Source: Lachnospiraceae bacterium
GTDB taxonomy: Bacteria; Bacillota; Clostridia; Lachnospirales; Lachnospiraceae
Assembly (NCBI GenBank): GCA_009774215.1
Contig: VSNH01000014.1
Span: forward strand, 1-40,065
DNA: 40,065 nt
Direction: 5' to 3'
The position numbers and the translations under genes are program-made. Under the pieces are notes generated by a model. The model was not told the origin of the DNA and did not search any database. It worked only from the letters and a program-made list of their open reading frames with translations. Numbering within the stretch: position 1 is the first letter of the stretch; each line of letters begins with the position of its first letter. Below, piece after piece: positions 15,787-25,113 of this stretch.

Positions 15787-16947
15787 TCACCTCAATTGTT
15801 CTGCTGCCGCAACAGGATAATTCCGGCAATCCTTTCCACGGCATTTTGCACACATTTCCAGAAACCCCTTTTCAGAATATCCCAAATTGTATTCCAGCAG
15901 GATACGCCTTCCCAAATCACCCTCCGGCAAAGATTCCAAATCCAAAAAATCGTCTTCTCCGATATGATATCCCAAATTATCCGACACAGTTCTCGCCATC
16001 ACACAATAGTAAAGCTTTCCGTTTCTCATTTCCCTGCAAGGCGTCATACATTGATCAAACTTCTGTATCAGCTGCTCTGCACTTTCCTCCTGCAATGTAT
16101 CTGAAAAACCATAGTCCCACCATATTTCTTCCGCTTTCCCAAGATAATAACCAACGCCCGCCTCCGAAAGTATCTTATCCAGCTTATCATACTGTCCCTG
16201 CAAAGCTGGAACTGCTTTCACATAATTAGATATTCTGAAAAATACCTTATGCCTCTTACAGCAATCCAGCAGAGCCAGGTCTGGCGTAACCGTTCCATTT
16301 GTCGTAATACTGAAGGTACCCATCTTATCCCGGTATTTTTCCCCAATATATTCCACCGCCTCTTTCAAATGCCGATACAGCAAAGGTTCTCCGCCAATCA
16401 AAACAAATTCGTGAATATAATCAATCTTTGAAAAAAGAGTATCGGCTGACACATATACTTCTTCTAATTTCATATCTTCCGCATTTTTGCTTACCGCCCA
16501 ACAACCGTGTGCACATTTTGCACAGCTTAATGTACACCTCTCTGTCACACAGATTTGCGCCAAATTCATAAATAAAAGCTCCCTCTTTCGGAACAGCAGC
16601 AAAGGCAGTATCTTATGTAGGAAAATCCCAGACAGATAATATTTACAATTATTTTCCTGAAGTTGTCTGCTTATCTCCGCTTCATTTGCCTCATTCGCAG
16701 CAATAACCAGAGTCCCACCTTTTCCATTTTCCAAATACCATCGGTAGGAATATACCGGCTGCCCACAAAAGCCATTGTCTTGCTTTTGCACATTATTATC
16801 AATAAATCCGGCAAACATCTGAAAATGAGATAAGGTTACATACAAACCGCGCCCGATGTCTCCTGCGCCAAATACATAAAATTTTTCCGACTCCGGCTGT
16901 TGTAGCTGATATACCCCCAGTTCTTCTCCTTTATTCACCCATTTCAT
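15787..16947 (-). CDS. Radical SAM enzyme with N-terminal Rossmann module
   Basis: The protein has 386 residues. Residues about 21-110 are the Rossmann module (KFYVFGAGDIGRGL, then AGFIDNN and LVIAANEA). The radical SAM core follows with C138-x3-C142-x2-C145, which would hold the 4Fe-4S cluster, and FVLIGGEPLLYRH as the glycine-rich SAM segment. C-terminal cysteine groups (CMTPC near residue 308 and CAKCRGKDC near the end) may bind a further cluster in SPASM style. The reaction is unknown; radical modification of a sugar or of a peptide acceptor are both open. It overlaps the end of the upstream GT4 gene by 17 bases, which implies translational coupling. Confidence 0.82.
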   Translation of the reverse strand: MKWVNKGEELGVYQLQQPESEKFYVFGAGDIGRGLYVTLSHFQMFAGFIDNNVQKQDNGFCGQPVYSYRWYLENGKGGTLVIAANEANEAEISRQLQENNCKYYLSGIFLHKILPLLLFRKRELLFMNLAQICVTERCTLSCAKCAHGCWAVSKNAEDMKLEEVYVSADTLFSKIDYIHEFVLIGGEPLLYRHLKEAVEYIGEKYRDKMGTFSITTNGTVTPDLALLDCCKRHKVFFRISNYVKAVPALQGQYDKLDKILSEAGVGYYLGKAEEIWWDYGFSDTLQEESAEQLIQKFDQCMTPCREMRNGKLYYCVMARTVSDNLGYHIGEDDFLDLESLPEGDLGRRILLEYNLGYSEKGFLEMCAKCRGKDCRNYPVAAAEQLR

Positions 16948-18358
16948 AGCGTATCAGTTCCCTCCAAAATTGATAGTGCTTGTCCATACTGCATTTTTCT
17001 TTCAGCTCCATATGAGCCTTCGTTCCCTTATCCGACAGTAAAATTCTATTTTGTTCGAGAGTTTCTATTCTGTCCGCTATCGCCTCATAATCTCCTATCG
17101 AAACAATATAACCGTTTTCCCCGTCACAAATATCATCATTTACACCGGAAGTATTGGTCACGACCGGCACTGCACCATTTGCCATCGCCTCCGCGATGGA
17201 ACGCGACCTTCCCTCGAAGTCCGCTATATTAACACAAATATCCTTGTCTCTCCAGAAGCTGCCTATTCCCTGCTTATCCAAGACACCTACCAACCTAACC
17301 TTCTCCTGTAAATGTCTGCTGACAATAAATTCCTGCATCTTATCCCCATAATCACCTTCTCCGGCAAGTTCAAAATAATAGTTTACTTTTCGCTTCTCCA
17401 AAGACTCTATCAGCTTTTCCATCAAATCCATGCGTTTCTGAGAAACAACAATTCTGCCGGCATATCCCAATCTAATCGGCTTTGTTCTTTCAGTTGTATA
17501 TAATCGTGTAAGATTTTGAGGGCAATTGACCGGACATATCATGGTATGTACCCGTTTCTCCTCAATTCCCCGTTTTATCATTTCCCTCGTAATGTCTGAA
17601 CTGACACATACATACGCATCTACACATTCCCGAAAATCTATGTATTCCTGATAAGTATTTTCCGTTGCATTTCTAATGCCCGAAATAATTTTGATTTTAT
17701 CCGGATACGCTTCTTTCACAATCTTCCCTGCAAAGACTTCATATGGATAACTTGTCACAAGAACGCATGGCAAACATTTTTTTAAACACATAATTATCTT
17801 TCTTATGTTGTCTACACTGTTCATGTTTCTTGTGTCAATATCTGCATATAACATATGATTTTCTAACACAGCGCTCATATTATCGCTATTTCCCGGAGAT
17901 AAAATATATGTATATTCATTTTTTTCCTCCAGAAACTTCATGCAGATGTCTTTTGTCCATTCCTGAACGCCGCCAAGCACCATTCCCCCCAGACATGCAA
18001 AAATAACAGAATTTTTCTTCCCATATACAGGTGCATTACCGAATAAATCGGAGAAATCTGTTGCAGCATATATTTGCTGAATTAACTTGCTATATGATAT
18101 CTCTTGGACTTTTCCCTTTAAAATATCTTCTATACTGCTTCTGATACTCTCTGTATGAAACATTGGCGTGATACATACCGTTGCCTCATCCATATCCCTT
18201 AAGACATCGGGCGATTCTATTTGATGACTGCCGATATATGTACCCCAGCACTCCCGTTTGCTATCCACTACCCCGCCAATCTTCCAATTGCAGGAATCCA
18301 TAAGCGATATTAGATTTCTCCCCCGTTCTCCGGCACCATAAATAACCAAATTTTCCAT
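16931..18358 (-). CDS. GT4 glycosyltransferase with N-terminal Rossmann module
   Basis: The protein has 475 residues when started at the ATG at 18358, two bases after the stop codon of the AsnB-like gene. Residues 1 to about 95 are the Rossmann module (NLVIYGAGERGRNL, then GGVVDSKREC). The rest is a GT-B transferase: LGYAGRIVVSQKRMDLM begins the donor domain, and DFEGRSRSIAEAMANGAVPVVTNTSG is the GT4 E-x7-E-type sugar-nucleotide site. The open frame extends 21 codons upstream into the previous gene, but MENLVIYGAG matches the module starts elsewhere in the locus. It is likely a retaining transferase; the donor is unknown. Confidence 0.87.
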   Translation of the reverse strand: MENLVIYGAGERGRNLISLMDSCNWKIGGVVDSKRECWGTYIGSHQIESPDVLRDMDEATVCITPMFHTESIRSSIEDILKGKVQEISYSKLIQQIYAATDFSDLFGNAPVYGKKNSVIFACLGGMVLGGVQEWTKDICMKFLEEKNEYTYILSPGNSDNMSAVLENHMLYADIDTRNMNSVDNIRKIIMCLKKCLPCVLVTSYPYEVFAGKIVKEAYPDKIKIISGIRNATENTYQEYIDFRECVDAYVCVSSDITREMIKRGIEEKRVHTMICPVNCPQNLTRLYTTERTKPIRLGYAGRIVVSQKRMDLMEKLIESLEKRKVNYYFELAGEGDYGDKMQEFIVSRHLQEKVRLVGVLDKQGIGSFWRDKDICVNIADFEGRSRSIAEAMANGAVPVVTNTSGVNDDICDGENGYIVSIGDYEAIADRIETLEQNRILLSDKGTKAHMELKEKCSMDKHYQFWRELIRYEMGE

Positions 18359-18360
18359 AA

Positions 18361-20256
18361 TCAATTTTCTGCTCCGCTCATCCACTCGCGATACCATTTC
18401 TGATAAATAAAAAATGTCCACATAATACCAAAATGGCCCTTCATTTTTCTTTCATTTTCAGGCTTCAAATAATCGCGAACAATTTCCGACGCATGTTCCG
18501 GATGAAACAGTCCCTGTCTGCGAAGATACGCCGGACTGCTCAGTTCCAAAAGCTCGTCTTTTAAGTATGTATTTAACAATCGTTCCGCCGGAATATTAAA
18601 ACCGGATTTTGGTCTGTCTACCAACTCTCTTGGCACATATTCATACAAAACATCCCGAAGAATACGCTTTCCACCATCTCCTTGCATCTTAAACTGATAC
18701 GGCATTCTAAATACATATTCCATAACCTTTTTGTCATAAATGGGACAACGTCGTTCAATTCCCGCGCGCATAGTAGCACTATCCTCTTTTAAGAGTTCCA
18801 GCTCTACCGTATAAGAGTCCAAATCCACAAGGCTTCTTCTTGCGCCATAATTCTTTTCCGGGTATCTGTCTTCTATTTCAAAATAGAAGCTACTGTTTGC
18901 AATAGGTTGAACGAGCATTCTCCTAATTGTATCAAACATATCACAGGCACCAATCTGTGTCGCCGCCTTCTTGTTTTGATCCATTGCAACAAGCCTGAGG
19001 TTAAAAGGAAGATTATTCAAAGCTTTTATATTCTTAAGCAGAGGAACTTTTCTACTATAATAGATAATCTTCCCTGTCAGCGCATGTTTCTGCGCTTCAT
19101 CCAACGCTGCATAAATACTAAGCCCGCCCATAAAGAGTTCGTCCCCGCCAACCCCTGTCAAAATAATATCGTTATCTTTTTTTGCCTCGGATGCCATTAC
19201 AATTGTCGGAATTACAGCATAGTCAGCAATGGGAAGCGCATTATTCTTCACGGAACGTTCCAGAGTATCCAGCATTTCCCTGTCACTGATACATAGGTTC
19301 CTATGCTCTGTACCCAAGTGATTCGCGACACGCTCCGCATACCCACGTTCGTCGAACGCTGAATCTTCAAACCCCATACAGTATGTCCGTATTTTTTGAA
19401 TAGAATTTTCCTGCATCAATGCGCACACCATGGAAGAATCATAACCACCGCTCAAAAACGCCCCTGTCTTATCTGTACCTTCCATTCTTTTTCTGACAGC
19501 TTCCTTCAGCAGCAAATTCAATTCATATTTCGCTTCATCATAATCTGTCACTAATTTCTTCTGACCTTCTGTGTATGCCTGTCCTATTGTCCAATATGCG
19601 TGTTCCGACAACGCCCCGTTTTGTATTTTTATGTAGTGTCCCTTTTTGATCTTATATATATCTTTAAATGCCGTGTCTGGTTCTTGAAAATACCAATGAT
19701 AAAGAAACGAGGGTAGTATATTGATATTTACTTCCTTTTTTATCTGAGGGAACGTCAAAATGGCCTGTATCTCTGATCCAAAAACAATATTTTGTCTGAC
19801 ATCATAATGATAATACAGCGGCTTTTTCCCCATATGATCCCGGCAGAGATACAATGTATTATCTTGACGGTCAAAAATCACCATTGCAAACATACCGTCT
19901 ATGTGATTCAAAAAATCGATTCCCCATTTCAAATATGCCGCTGTCAGCACCTCTGCAATACCCTTCCCTCTCCACGAGAAGCCAGGCAATTCCTTTTTTA
20001 ATGCATCAACATTATATATAGAACCGTCATATGCCAGCAAGATTCTCTGCTCTTCCGACCATAATGGCTGCACACTTTCCTGTATAGAATCCTGAATATT
20101 AAGTTTATTATAGGCAATCCCCAGACTACCTGCCGCAGTCTGTACATACTCTTCTTTATATCCATCCGGCCCACGATGCTGCAGTGTCATGCTCATCGCT
20201 TTAAGGCATTCCGCCTTTACATTGTCTTTATGATAAAAACCACAAATTCCAGCCAT
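18361..20256 (-). CDS. AsnB-like amidotransferase lacking the N-terminal cysteine
   Basis: This 631-residue protein has an N-terminal class II glutaminase-like domain (LQHRGPDG, YDGSIYN) and a C-terminal asparagine-synthetase domain with the ATP site FLSGGYDSS and TGVGGDELFMGG. Active family members begin Met-Cys-Gly-Ile, and the Cys becomes the N-terminal nucleophile. Here the protein begins Met-Ala-Gly-Ile-Cys-Gly-Phe, so that nucleophile is missing. It should not hydrolyse glutamine in the usual way. It may use free ammonia or another amine, or amidate a uronic acid with a partner. GGGGAGGAC precedes the ATG. It is one of the few proteins in the locus without a Rossmann module. Confidence 0.85.
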   Translation of the reverse strand: MAGICGFYHKDNVKAECLKAMSMTLQHRGPDGYKEEYVQTAAGSLGIAYNKLNIQDSIQESVQPLWSEEQRILLAYDGSIYNVDALKKELPGFSWRGKGIAEVLTAAYLKWGIDFLNHIDGMFAMVIFDRQDNTLYLCRDHMGKKPLYYHYDVRQNIVFGSEIQAILTFPQIKKEVNINILPSFLYHWYFQEPDTAFKDIYKIKKGHYIKIQNGALSEHAYWTIGQAYTEGQKKLVTDYDEAKYELNLLLKEAVRKRMEGTDKTGAFLSGGYDSSMVCALMQENSIQKIRTYCMGFEDSAFDERGYAERVANHLGTEHRNLCISDREMLDTLERSVKNNALPIADYAVIPTIVMASEAKKDNDIILTGVGGDELFMGGLSIYAALDEAQKHALTGKIIYYSRKVPLLKNIKALNNLPFNLRLVAMDQNKKAATQIGACDMFDTIRRMLVQPIANSSFYFEIEDRYPEKNYGARRSLVDLDSYTVELELLKEDSATMRAGIERRCPIYDKKVMEYVFRMPYQFKMQGDGGKRILRDVLYEYVPRELVDRPKSGFNIPAERLLNTYLKDELLELSSPAYLRRQGLFHPEHASEIVRDYLKPENERKMKGHFGIMWTFFIYQKWYREWMSGAEN

Positions 20257-20277
20257 CTATATGTGTCCTCCCCGATG

Positions 20278-21246
20278 CTATCTTTTATATGCTTCAATCA
20301 AATGTCCAAAACAAAGTGTTTCTGCTGAAACAGAATCTGCCTCCGACAACTCGGTCATAATTTTTACCGCCTTAGACAAGATGCCAACCTGTTCCTCATC
20401 AAAATGCGTATTACAACATTGTTCAGCCATCTCAACTGTCCTAAATAATTCCTGCGCCATATATTTAAAATAATCGCCGTCTGGTGTCAGCTCGCATATT
20501 TCAAATCCATACGCCTCCAAATGCTCCCTGTACCAAAATTCACTGAAACCGTTTGCAAAATAATACGGCGCCATGTGTGTCAGAGAACAAAACGGAGCAG
20601 TCAGGATCAATTCTCCTCCCGGCTTTAAAACCCTCGCAATTTCTTTCACCGCAGGTACAGGATCTCTTAAGTGTTCAAATACCTCCGTACATAAAACCGC
20701 ATCCACAGAATTGTTTTCCAATGGCATATCGATAATATCACATACAATATTGACTTTTGAGGTATCCCACTTAAGTTCCTCTGAAATCCCCTTTCTACAT
20801 TCCGCCGGGTCATATTTCCCAAAATCCTGTGCGATATATTTTAAGTGTCTGCAAAATGGCGCATACTGCTGTTCGCCTGCCCCGGCATCAAGCAGTATTT
20901 TTCCCGCCTCAATTTTTTCGAGCTTTTCCGCAACCCATTCATGTCTGATATGCCTGAAATCTCCCCATACATCATCAAAAGAGATAATTTGACCCTCACA
21001 TATCTTTCCTTTCAACACATTTAAAATATCCCTTTTTATTTCTGCAAAAAGCTTATGACTCGTCACATATATATAGTCAAAAGATATTCCGGCTATATCT
21101 ATCGGCCTGACATATAGGGGAATCTCATATTCCTTCCTGTCGCTATATCCCACAACATCAAATTCGCTCTTTATAAAGCTTTTCTGCTTTTCATATTCAT
21201 ATCCGAGCCCATAAATCACAACCCTTTTTCCATAATAGTTCTTCAC
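20278..21246 (-). CDS. SAM-dependent methyltransferase with N-terminal Rossmann module
   Basis: The protein has 322 residues. The start is set at the GTG at 21246 because GGAGG lies six bases upstream, directly after the stop codon of the GT11 gene; an ATG 75 bases upstream would overlap that gene. Residues 1 to about 95 are the Rossmann module (KRVVIYGLGYEYEK, then VGYSDRKE). The class I methyltransferase part has motif I ILLDAGAGEQQYA, then DAVLCTEVFEHLRDPVPAV and RVLKPGGELILTAPF. It probably methylates a sugar hydroxyl or amine in the glycan, since the neighbours are all glycosyltransferases. The target is unknown. Confidence 0.85.
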   Translation of the reverse strand: MKNYYGKRVVIYGLGYEYEKQKSFIKSEFDVVGYSDRKEYEIPLYVRPIDIAGISFDYIYVTSHKLFAEIKRDILNVLKGKICEGQIISFDDVWGDFRHIRHEWVAEKLEKIEAGKILLDAGAGEQQYAPFCRHLKYIAQDFGKYDPAECRKGISEELKWDTSKVNIVCDIIDMPLENNSVDAVLCTEVFEHLRDPVPAVKEIARVLKPGGELILTAPFCSLTHMAPYYFANGFSEFWYREHLEAYGFEICELTPDGDYFKYMAQELFRTVEMAEQCCNTHFDEEQVGILSKAVKIMTELSEADSVSAETLCFGHLIEAYKR

Positions 21247-21263
21247 AACCAACCTCCGTCTCG

Positions 21264-22430
21264 TCACATTCTTATCCACTCTACAGGACATATATCTGCA
21301 AAATTCTTTGATCTTGCCCATGTCTTAGGTGCTATTACTATCTTTTCCCGTGGATTTAGCCATGCTCCCCACCAACTGTATGTACTGTTTGCTATAATAT
21401 GATGACTGCAAAAACTCATTAGGCACATATCAAACCAATTTTGGTATCTTTCAAACATGTTACTTTCTATGTATAGGGCATTGCTTTTCCGATAATGTTC
21501 TTCTACCCACTCAATATCATCAGAGAAAAAATAAAACTGACAGTTCCCCAACCTCTGTTCCATGTAGTCCATTGCTTTGTTATAATACGCTTCCGTACAT
21601 ACATCACCTAATGTATACAAATACTTATCCGATAAATAATCACCTCGCCTGACATGTACTGCCACTATGTTATCCCTAGCTCGCATGTTCTCACATAATT
21701 CCAGCAAATGCTTGTCAACCGTCAGATCAAATTGAAAATCCTGTAGAAGCTCGTTTCTAATCAAAGAAGGAAAATAATAATTTTGATGCAGACCTTTTAT
21801 AAATCCAGTTTCCACATCCAAACCGAACTTATCAATTTCATATTTAATTTTGCTGTCTATCGTAAATTTTCCCTCAATATCACCATCCAAATATCTCCTT
21901 GCCAATCGGTACTTTTGCCCCGCACCACAAGTTTTCATCCGAATGCTTCGAAACACCTCTGTAAGCTGAAATATGCCGCCTTCCGCCGTCTGATAGTGCG
22001 ACACATCCGCATAAACATTATCCTTTTTTAGCAAATAATTTTTCATTAAGGCGTATTGGAACATTTGATTTCCCAATCCGCCACTAAAATGTATGATTAC
22101 AGAATCCTTTTCCAACTCTTCATTGCAATGTCGAACATCCGCTGAGTCATAAGCTGTTTTCTCCACACAGGAAAAGTAGAAAATACTGTGAACTCCATAC
22201 TCCTGTCGAATCTGTTTCTCAATACCTTCATAGTCTTTGACTGCAATCACCACTGTCGCCGACTTATTTTTTAATACATCAGGCGCATATATCGGGAGAG
22301 CGTTTTTTATAGCTCCGCACTTCTCCGGCATACTATCAATATAGCCCAGAATATTACAGTCATCCTTATAATAGATATATGCCATGTCCCCGTATTTTCC
22401 GGCTCCCCAAATATAAATGTCCTTTTGCAT
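21264..22430 (-). CDS. GT11 fucosyltransferase-like enzyme with N-terminal Rossmann module
   Basis: The protein has 388 residues. Residues 1 to about 95 form the Rossmann module (DIYIWGAGKYGDMA, then LGYIDSM and VVIAVKD). The remainder is a GT11 enzyme, normally transferring L-fucose in alpha-1,2 linkage from GDP-fucose: HFSGGLGNQMFQYALMKN, HVRRGDYL (donor-binding arginines), FFSDDIEW and NSTYSWWGAWLN. All expected motifs are present. No GDP-fucose synthesis genes are in the window, so the donor must come from elsewhere or differ. The ATG at 22430 follows GGAGA; a GTG directly before it is also possible. Confidence 0.9.
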   Translation of the reverse strand: MQKDIYIWGAGKYGDMAYIYYKDDCNILGYIDSMPEKCGAIKNALPIYAPDVLKNKSATVVIAVKDYEGIEKQIRQEYGVHSIFYFSCVEKTAYDSADVRHCNEELEKDSVIIHFSGGLGNQMFQYALMKNYLLKKDNVYADVSHYQTAEGGIFQLTEVFRSIRMKTCGAGQKYRLARRYLDGDIEGKFTIDSKIKYEIDKFGLDVETGFIKGLHQNYYFPSLIRNELLQDFQFDLTVDKHLLELCENMRARDNIVAVHVRRGDYLSDKYLYTLGDVCTEAYYNKAMDYMEQRLGNCQFYFFSDDIEWVEEHYRKSNALYIESNMFERYQNWFDMCLMSFCSHHIIANSTYSWWGAWLNPREKIVIAPKTWARSKNFADICPVEWIRM

Positions 22431-22439
22431 CACGGTCTC

Positions 22440-23498
22440 CTATTCTGTTTTTCTGAAATGAAACAGCCCAAATCTATAATTCCCGTTATGCATATCACTA
22501 TCATATTTATGTATGCTGACGTTATGCTCAATCTCTGTTTCAGTTGCACAAGAAAATTCAATTAACTCCATCTCACCAAAAGCATCCACCACCGTTGCCG
22601 GATAAAAAATCCTATGCGCGTTAAACTCTACCCGTTCTTTTCCGACAGGTAACGAAATATACAGATGCCCGCCTTTCTTCATCTTTTTCTGTATATTTGC
22701 AAAGCACTTAAAGCACCCTTCAGGATCCACATCATCCCCATATCTTCCCAATCCGAAATGCTCTAAGGAACACAAAGCTGAAATACTTCCGATACTCCCG
22801 TCCGCAACCTGCCTCAATGTAGTTGCATCATCAATAATTGTATGAAGACCTTCTACATGTTTGGGAAAATCACGCACATCTATCATGGTGACATCAATTC
22901 CCATAGCCAGCAGATGCGAAACAAAACCATCGATTCTGGAGCCGATATCAAAATGTTCTCTTGCTCCGGATTCGCCTATCAATTTCGCCGCCCACAAATC
23001 CTGCCAGAAATAGTTTTCGATCGTCCCTGCATCTGCATACTTATCGGAAACGATTGGCCAAAGATATTCTTGCTGTATATCAAAATTTTTTCTTTTATTA
23101 AGCTTCTGATATGTCTCCATATCCTGCTCAAAAAAAGTCCCTTGATATTCACCCAACTCCGCGCAATAATTGGTATAATTTTTCTCCCCTAAAATATCCC
23201 TTATTTCCTCCCTGTTTGTATTCCCACATGCCATTTTTACGGGAAACAGGAAGACACATTTTTTCAGATTAATCTCTTCTTCCTGACAAACTTTATAAAC
23301 GGCATCCACGCTTTTATTTGCCACAATAATGTAATCATATTGTTTAGGAGAAGGCAGCTCATCACTTTGGTAAACAATCTTATCCATAAAAGAATTTTTT
23401 GATTTCTTTGTTTCAATAAATCCAATAATTTCACCTGCATATCCGTTTTCTATAAATTGCTTGGCAATGCCGCCTGTTCCCCAAACTAAAAGTTTCAT
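22440..23498 (-). CDS. DUF268 methyltransferase-like protein with N-terminal Rossmann module
   Basis: The protein has 352 residues. Residues 1 to about 90 are the Rossmann module (KLLVWGTGGIAKQFI, then IIGFIETKKS and YIIVANKS). The C-terminal part matches DUF268: HFDIGSRIDGFVSHL, DVRDFP, CSLEHFGLGRYGD, then GGHLYISLPVG and HRIFYPATVV. The order resembles a SAM-binding class I fold, so a methyltransferase-like activity is plausible but not established for DUF268. It has the ATG and a GGGAGATGGG site as expected, and sits ten bases before the GT11 gene. Confidence 0.8.
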   Translation of the reverse strand: MKLLVWGTGGIAKQFIENGYAGEIIGFIETKKSKNSFMDKIVYQSDELPSPKQYDYIIVANKSVDAVYKVCQEEEINLKKCVFLFPVKMACGNTNREEIRDILGEKNYTNYCAELGEYQGTFFEQDMETYQKLNKRKNFDIQQEYLWPIVSDKYADAGTIENYFWQDLWAAKLIGESGAREHFDIGSRIDGFVSHLLAMGIDVTMIDVRDFPKHVEGLHTIIDDATTLRQVADGSIGSISALCSLEHFGLGRYGDDVDPEGCFKCFANIQKKMKKGGHLYISLPVGKERVEFNAHRIFYPATVVDAFGEMELIEFSCATETEIEHNVSIHKYDSDMHNGNYRFGLFHFRKTE

Positions 23499-23540
23499 TT
23501 TCCCATCTCCCGGTTCCCCATTTAAAGTACATGCCCGTAA

Positions 23541-25049
23541 TTATAATTCACTCACGATTTCAAATAGCGAAAAAAATTGGCTGTTTACTCTGCTTTTTAA
23601 GCTCTGGTAAATATTGTCAAATTCATCCACAACAGTCACTATAATTGCATCAACCTGTGGCAGATTATCCTGCGGGTTTCTTATTTCATATCTCAATGAC
23701 TGTTTTCTATAATCTCTGTCAATAATATAAGCTATTTTGATGTTCTGTTCCTCTAATTCCCCGATTAAGTGCTTTCCCAACATGCCATATCCATAGACGG
23801 CAACCTGTGTTATATCATACCGTTTTAAATAATCGGATACGCGTATGTTTCTTTCGCGCAGTTCCATCCATCGGTCAAAGCATTGTGCCGTTGCAAAATA
23901 ACTATTTATTGCGTTGTTTTCTGCATATCCTTCACTTACTTCCCGGTTATCCGTGGAAATGAAACCATCATCTGTTTCCAAAACATCTTTTTGTGCTCTG
24001 AGGACAGCATCTAATTTCCCGTATCCGTATTCTTCATCCGGTTCCAACTGCATGCCCTCTCCCCACTCATTCCAGGAATTAATAAACACGAATTCATTGT
24101 TTACCTTTAAACTCTTCTTATAAATTTCACACATCCCTTTATAAAAGGAATCAATGGAAAAATTTTTAAACAAAACTCCATCATGTCTCCCCCGCCTTGG
24201 CGTATCATCCAGATTCGGGACTCCACAGTAATAAGTCTTATTGCCATTAATCAAGGATTTCCTGCAAATGTTTTCCCATAACAAGTCATAATCAATGAAA
24301 TGTATGCCATCTATTGCCGGTTCTAATTTCCAAACCATATGTGGTGCCTGCAATACTAAAGCATCTAATCCGTGCAGATTTTTATAGCTGTGCATTCCAA
24401 TAAAATAAAAAGTCTGCAACTGGTTTTCCTGTGCCAATTTGTTCCAATAATCTATCATCTGCGGCAGGCAAGGGATTGTATCCGGGTGGTAAAACAAAAA
24501 AACAGGTGAACCATTTATTTTTATATAACGGTCATCAGAAAAAAAAGGCAGCAAATATTCAAAGTGTGCTTTCCACTCTTCTTCTCTCCCATAGTTTTGT
24601 TCGATCAAAACGCCACAGTCAGTTGATTTTGATTTGTTTTCAAATTTATCCGCCCACGAATTTCCCTCAAGATTGCTCCATGTCCTTGCCCATCTTCCAT
24701 TTGCCCAGCAGAAGCAAAACGGCATATCGATTTCTTTCCACTGCAAAAGATTTTCCGCCGGTTTTTCTAAGATTTTTCGTCCATCTTTAAAGTAATAGTG
24801 ATAAAAACATTGTCCATCGATCCCATATTTTTTCATCAATGACGACTGCCACTCCATAGTACTTTTCTCTAATAAATTATAATAATTATTATTAAGTGGT
24901 CTTATCGGTTGTTTATGTCCTTCATACAAAGGCTCTGCTTTGCGAAGTGCAGTCCATTCTGTAAATCCTTCTCCCCACCACTCATCATTTTCTGCAACTC
25001 TGTGAAACTGCGGCAAGTAAAAAGTTAATGTCCTAATCCCTTTTTTCAA
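23541..25049 (-). CDS. WbsX-like glycan enzyme with C-terminal Rossmann module
   Basis: About 502 residues. The N-terminal 360 match the WbsX family (glycoside hydrolase 99-like fold): TFYLPQFHRVAENDEWWGEGFTEW, CFYHYYF, MPFCFCWANGRWAR and FVFINSWNEWGEGMQLEPD, the last including the acidic residues of the family. WbsX proteins are annotated as transferases from O-antigen loci, but the fold is hydrolase-like, so the activity is uncertain. Residues about 405-502 are the Rossmann module (QVAVYGYGMLGKHL, then IAYIIDRDY), here at the C-terminus. AGGAGGAG lies eight bases before the TTG at 25049, chosen over a GTG at 25085 that has no nearby site. Confidence 0.82.
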   Translation of the reverse strand: MKKGIRTLTFYLPQFHRVAENDEWWGEGFTEWTALRKAEPLYEGHKQPIRPLNNNYYNLLEKSTMEWQSSLMKKYGIDGQCFYHYYFKDGRKILEKPAENLLQWKEIDMPFCFCWANGRWARTWSNLEGNSWADKFENKSKSTDCGVLIEQNYGREEEWKAHFEYLLPFFSDDRYIKINGSPVFLFYHPDTIPCLPQMIDYWNKLAQENQLQTFYFIGMHSYKNLHGLDALVLQAPHMVWKLEPAIDGIHFIDYDLLWENICRKSLINGNKTYYCGVPNLDDTPRRGRHDGVLFKNFSIDSFYKGMCEIYKKSLKVNNEFVFINSWNEWGEGMQLEPDEEYGYGKLDAVLRAQKDVLETDDGFISTDNREVSEGYAENNAINSYFATAQCFDRWMELRERNIRVSDYLKRYDITQVAVYGYGMLGKHLIGELEEQNIKIAYIIDRDYRKQSLRYEIRNPQDNLPQVDAIIVTVVDEFDNIYQSLKSRVNSQFFSLFEIVSEL

Positions 25050-25113
25050 CTGATATCTCCTCCTGCTATTCGGAAATGTTTCCACTCATAATTATTCTTA
25101 TCCCACACTCCTG

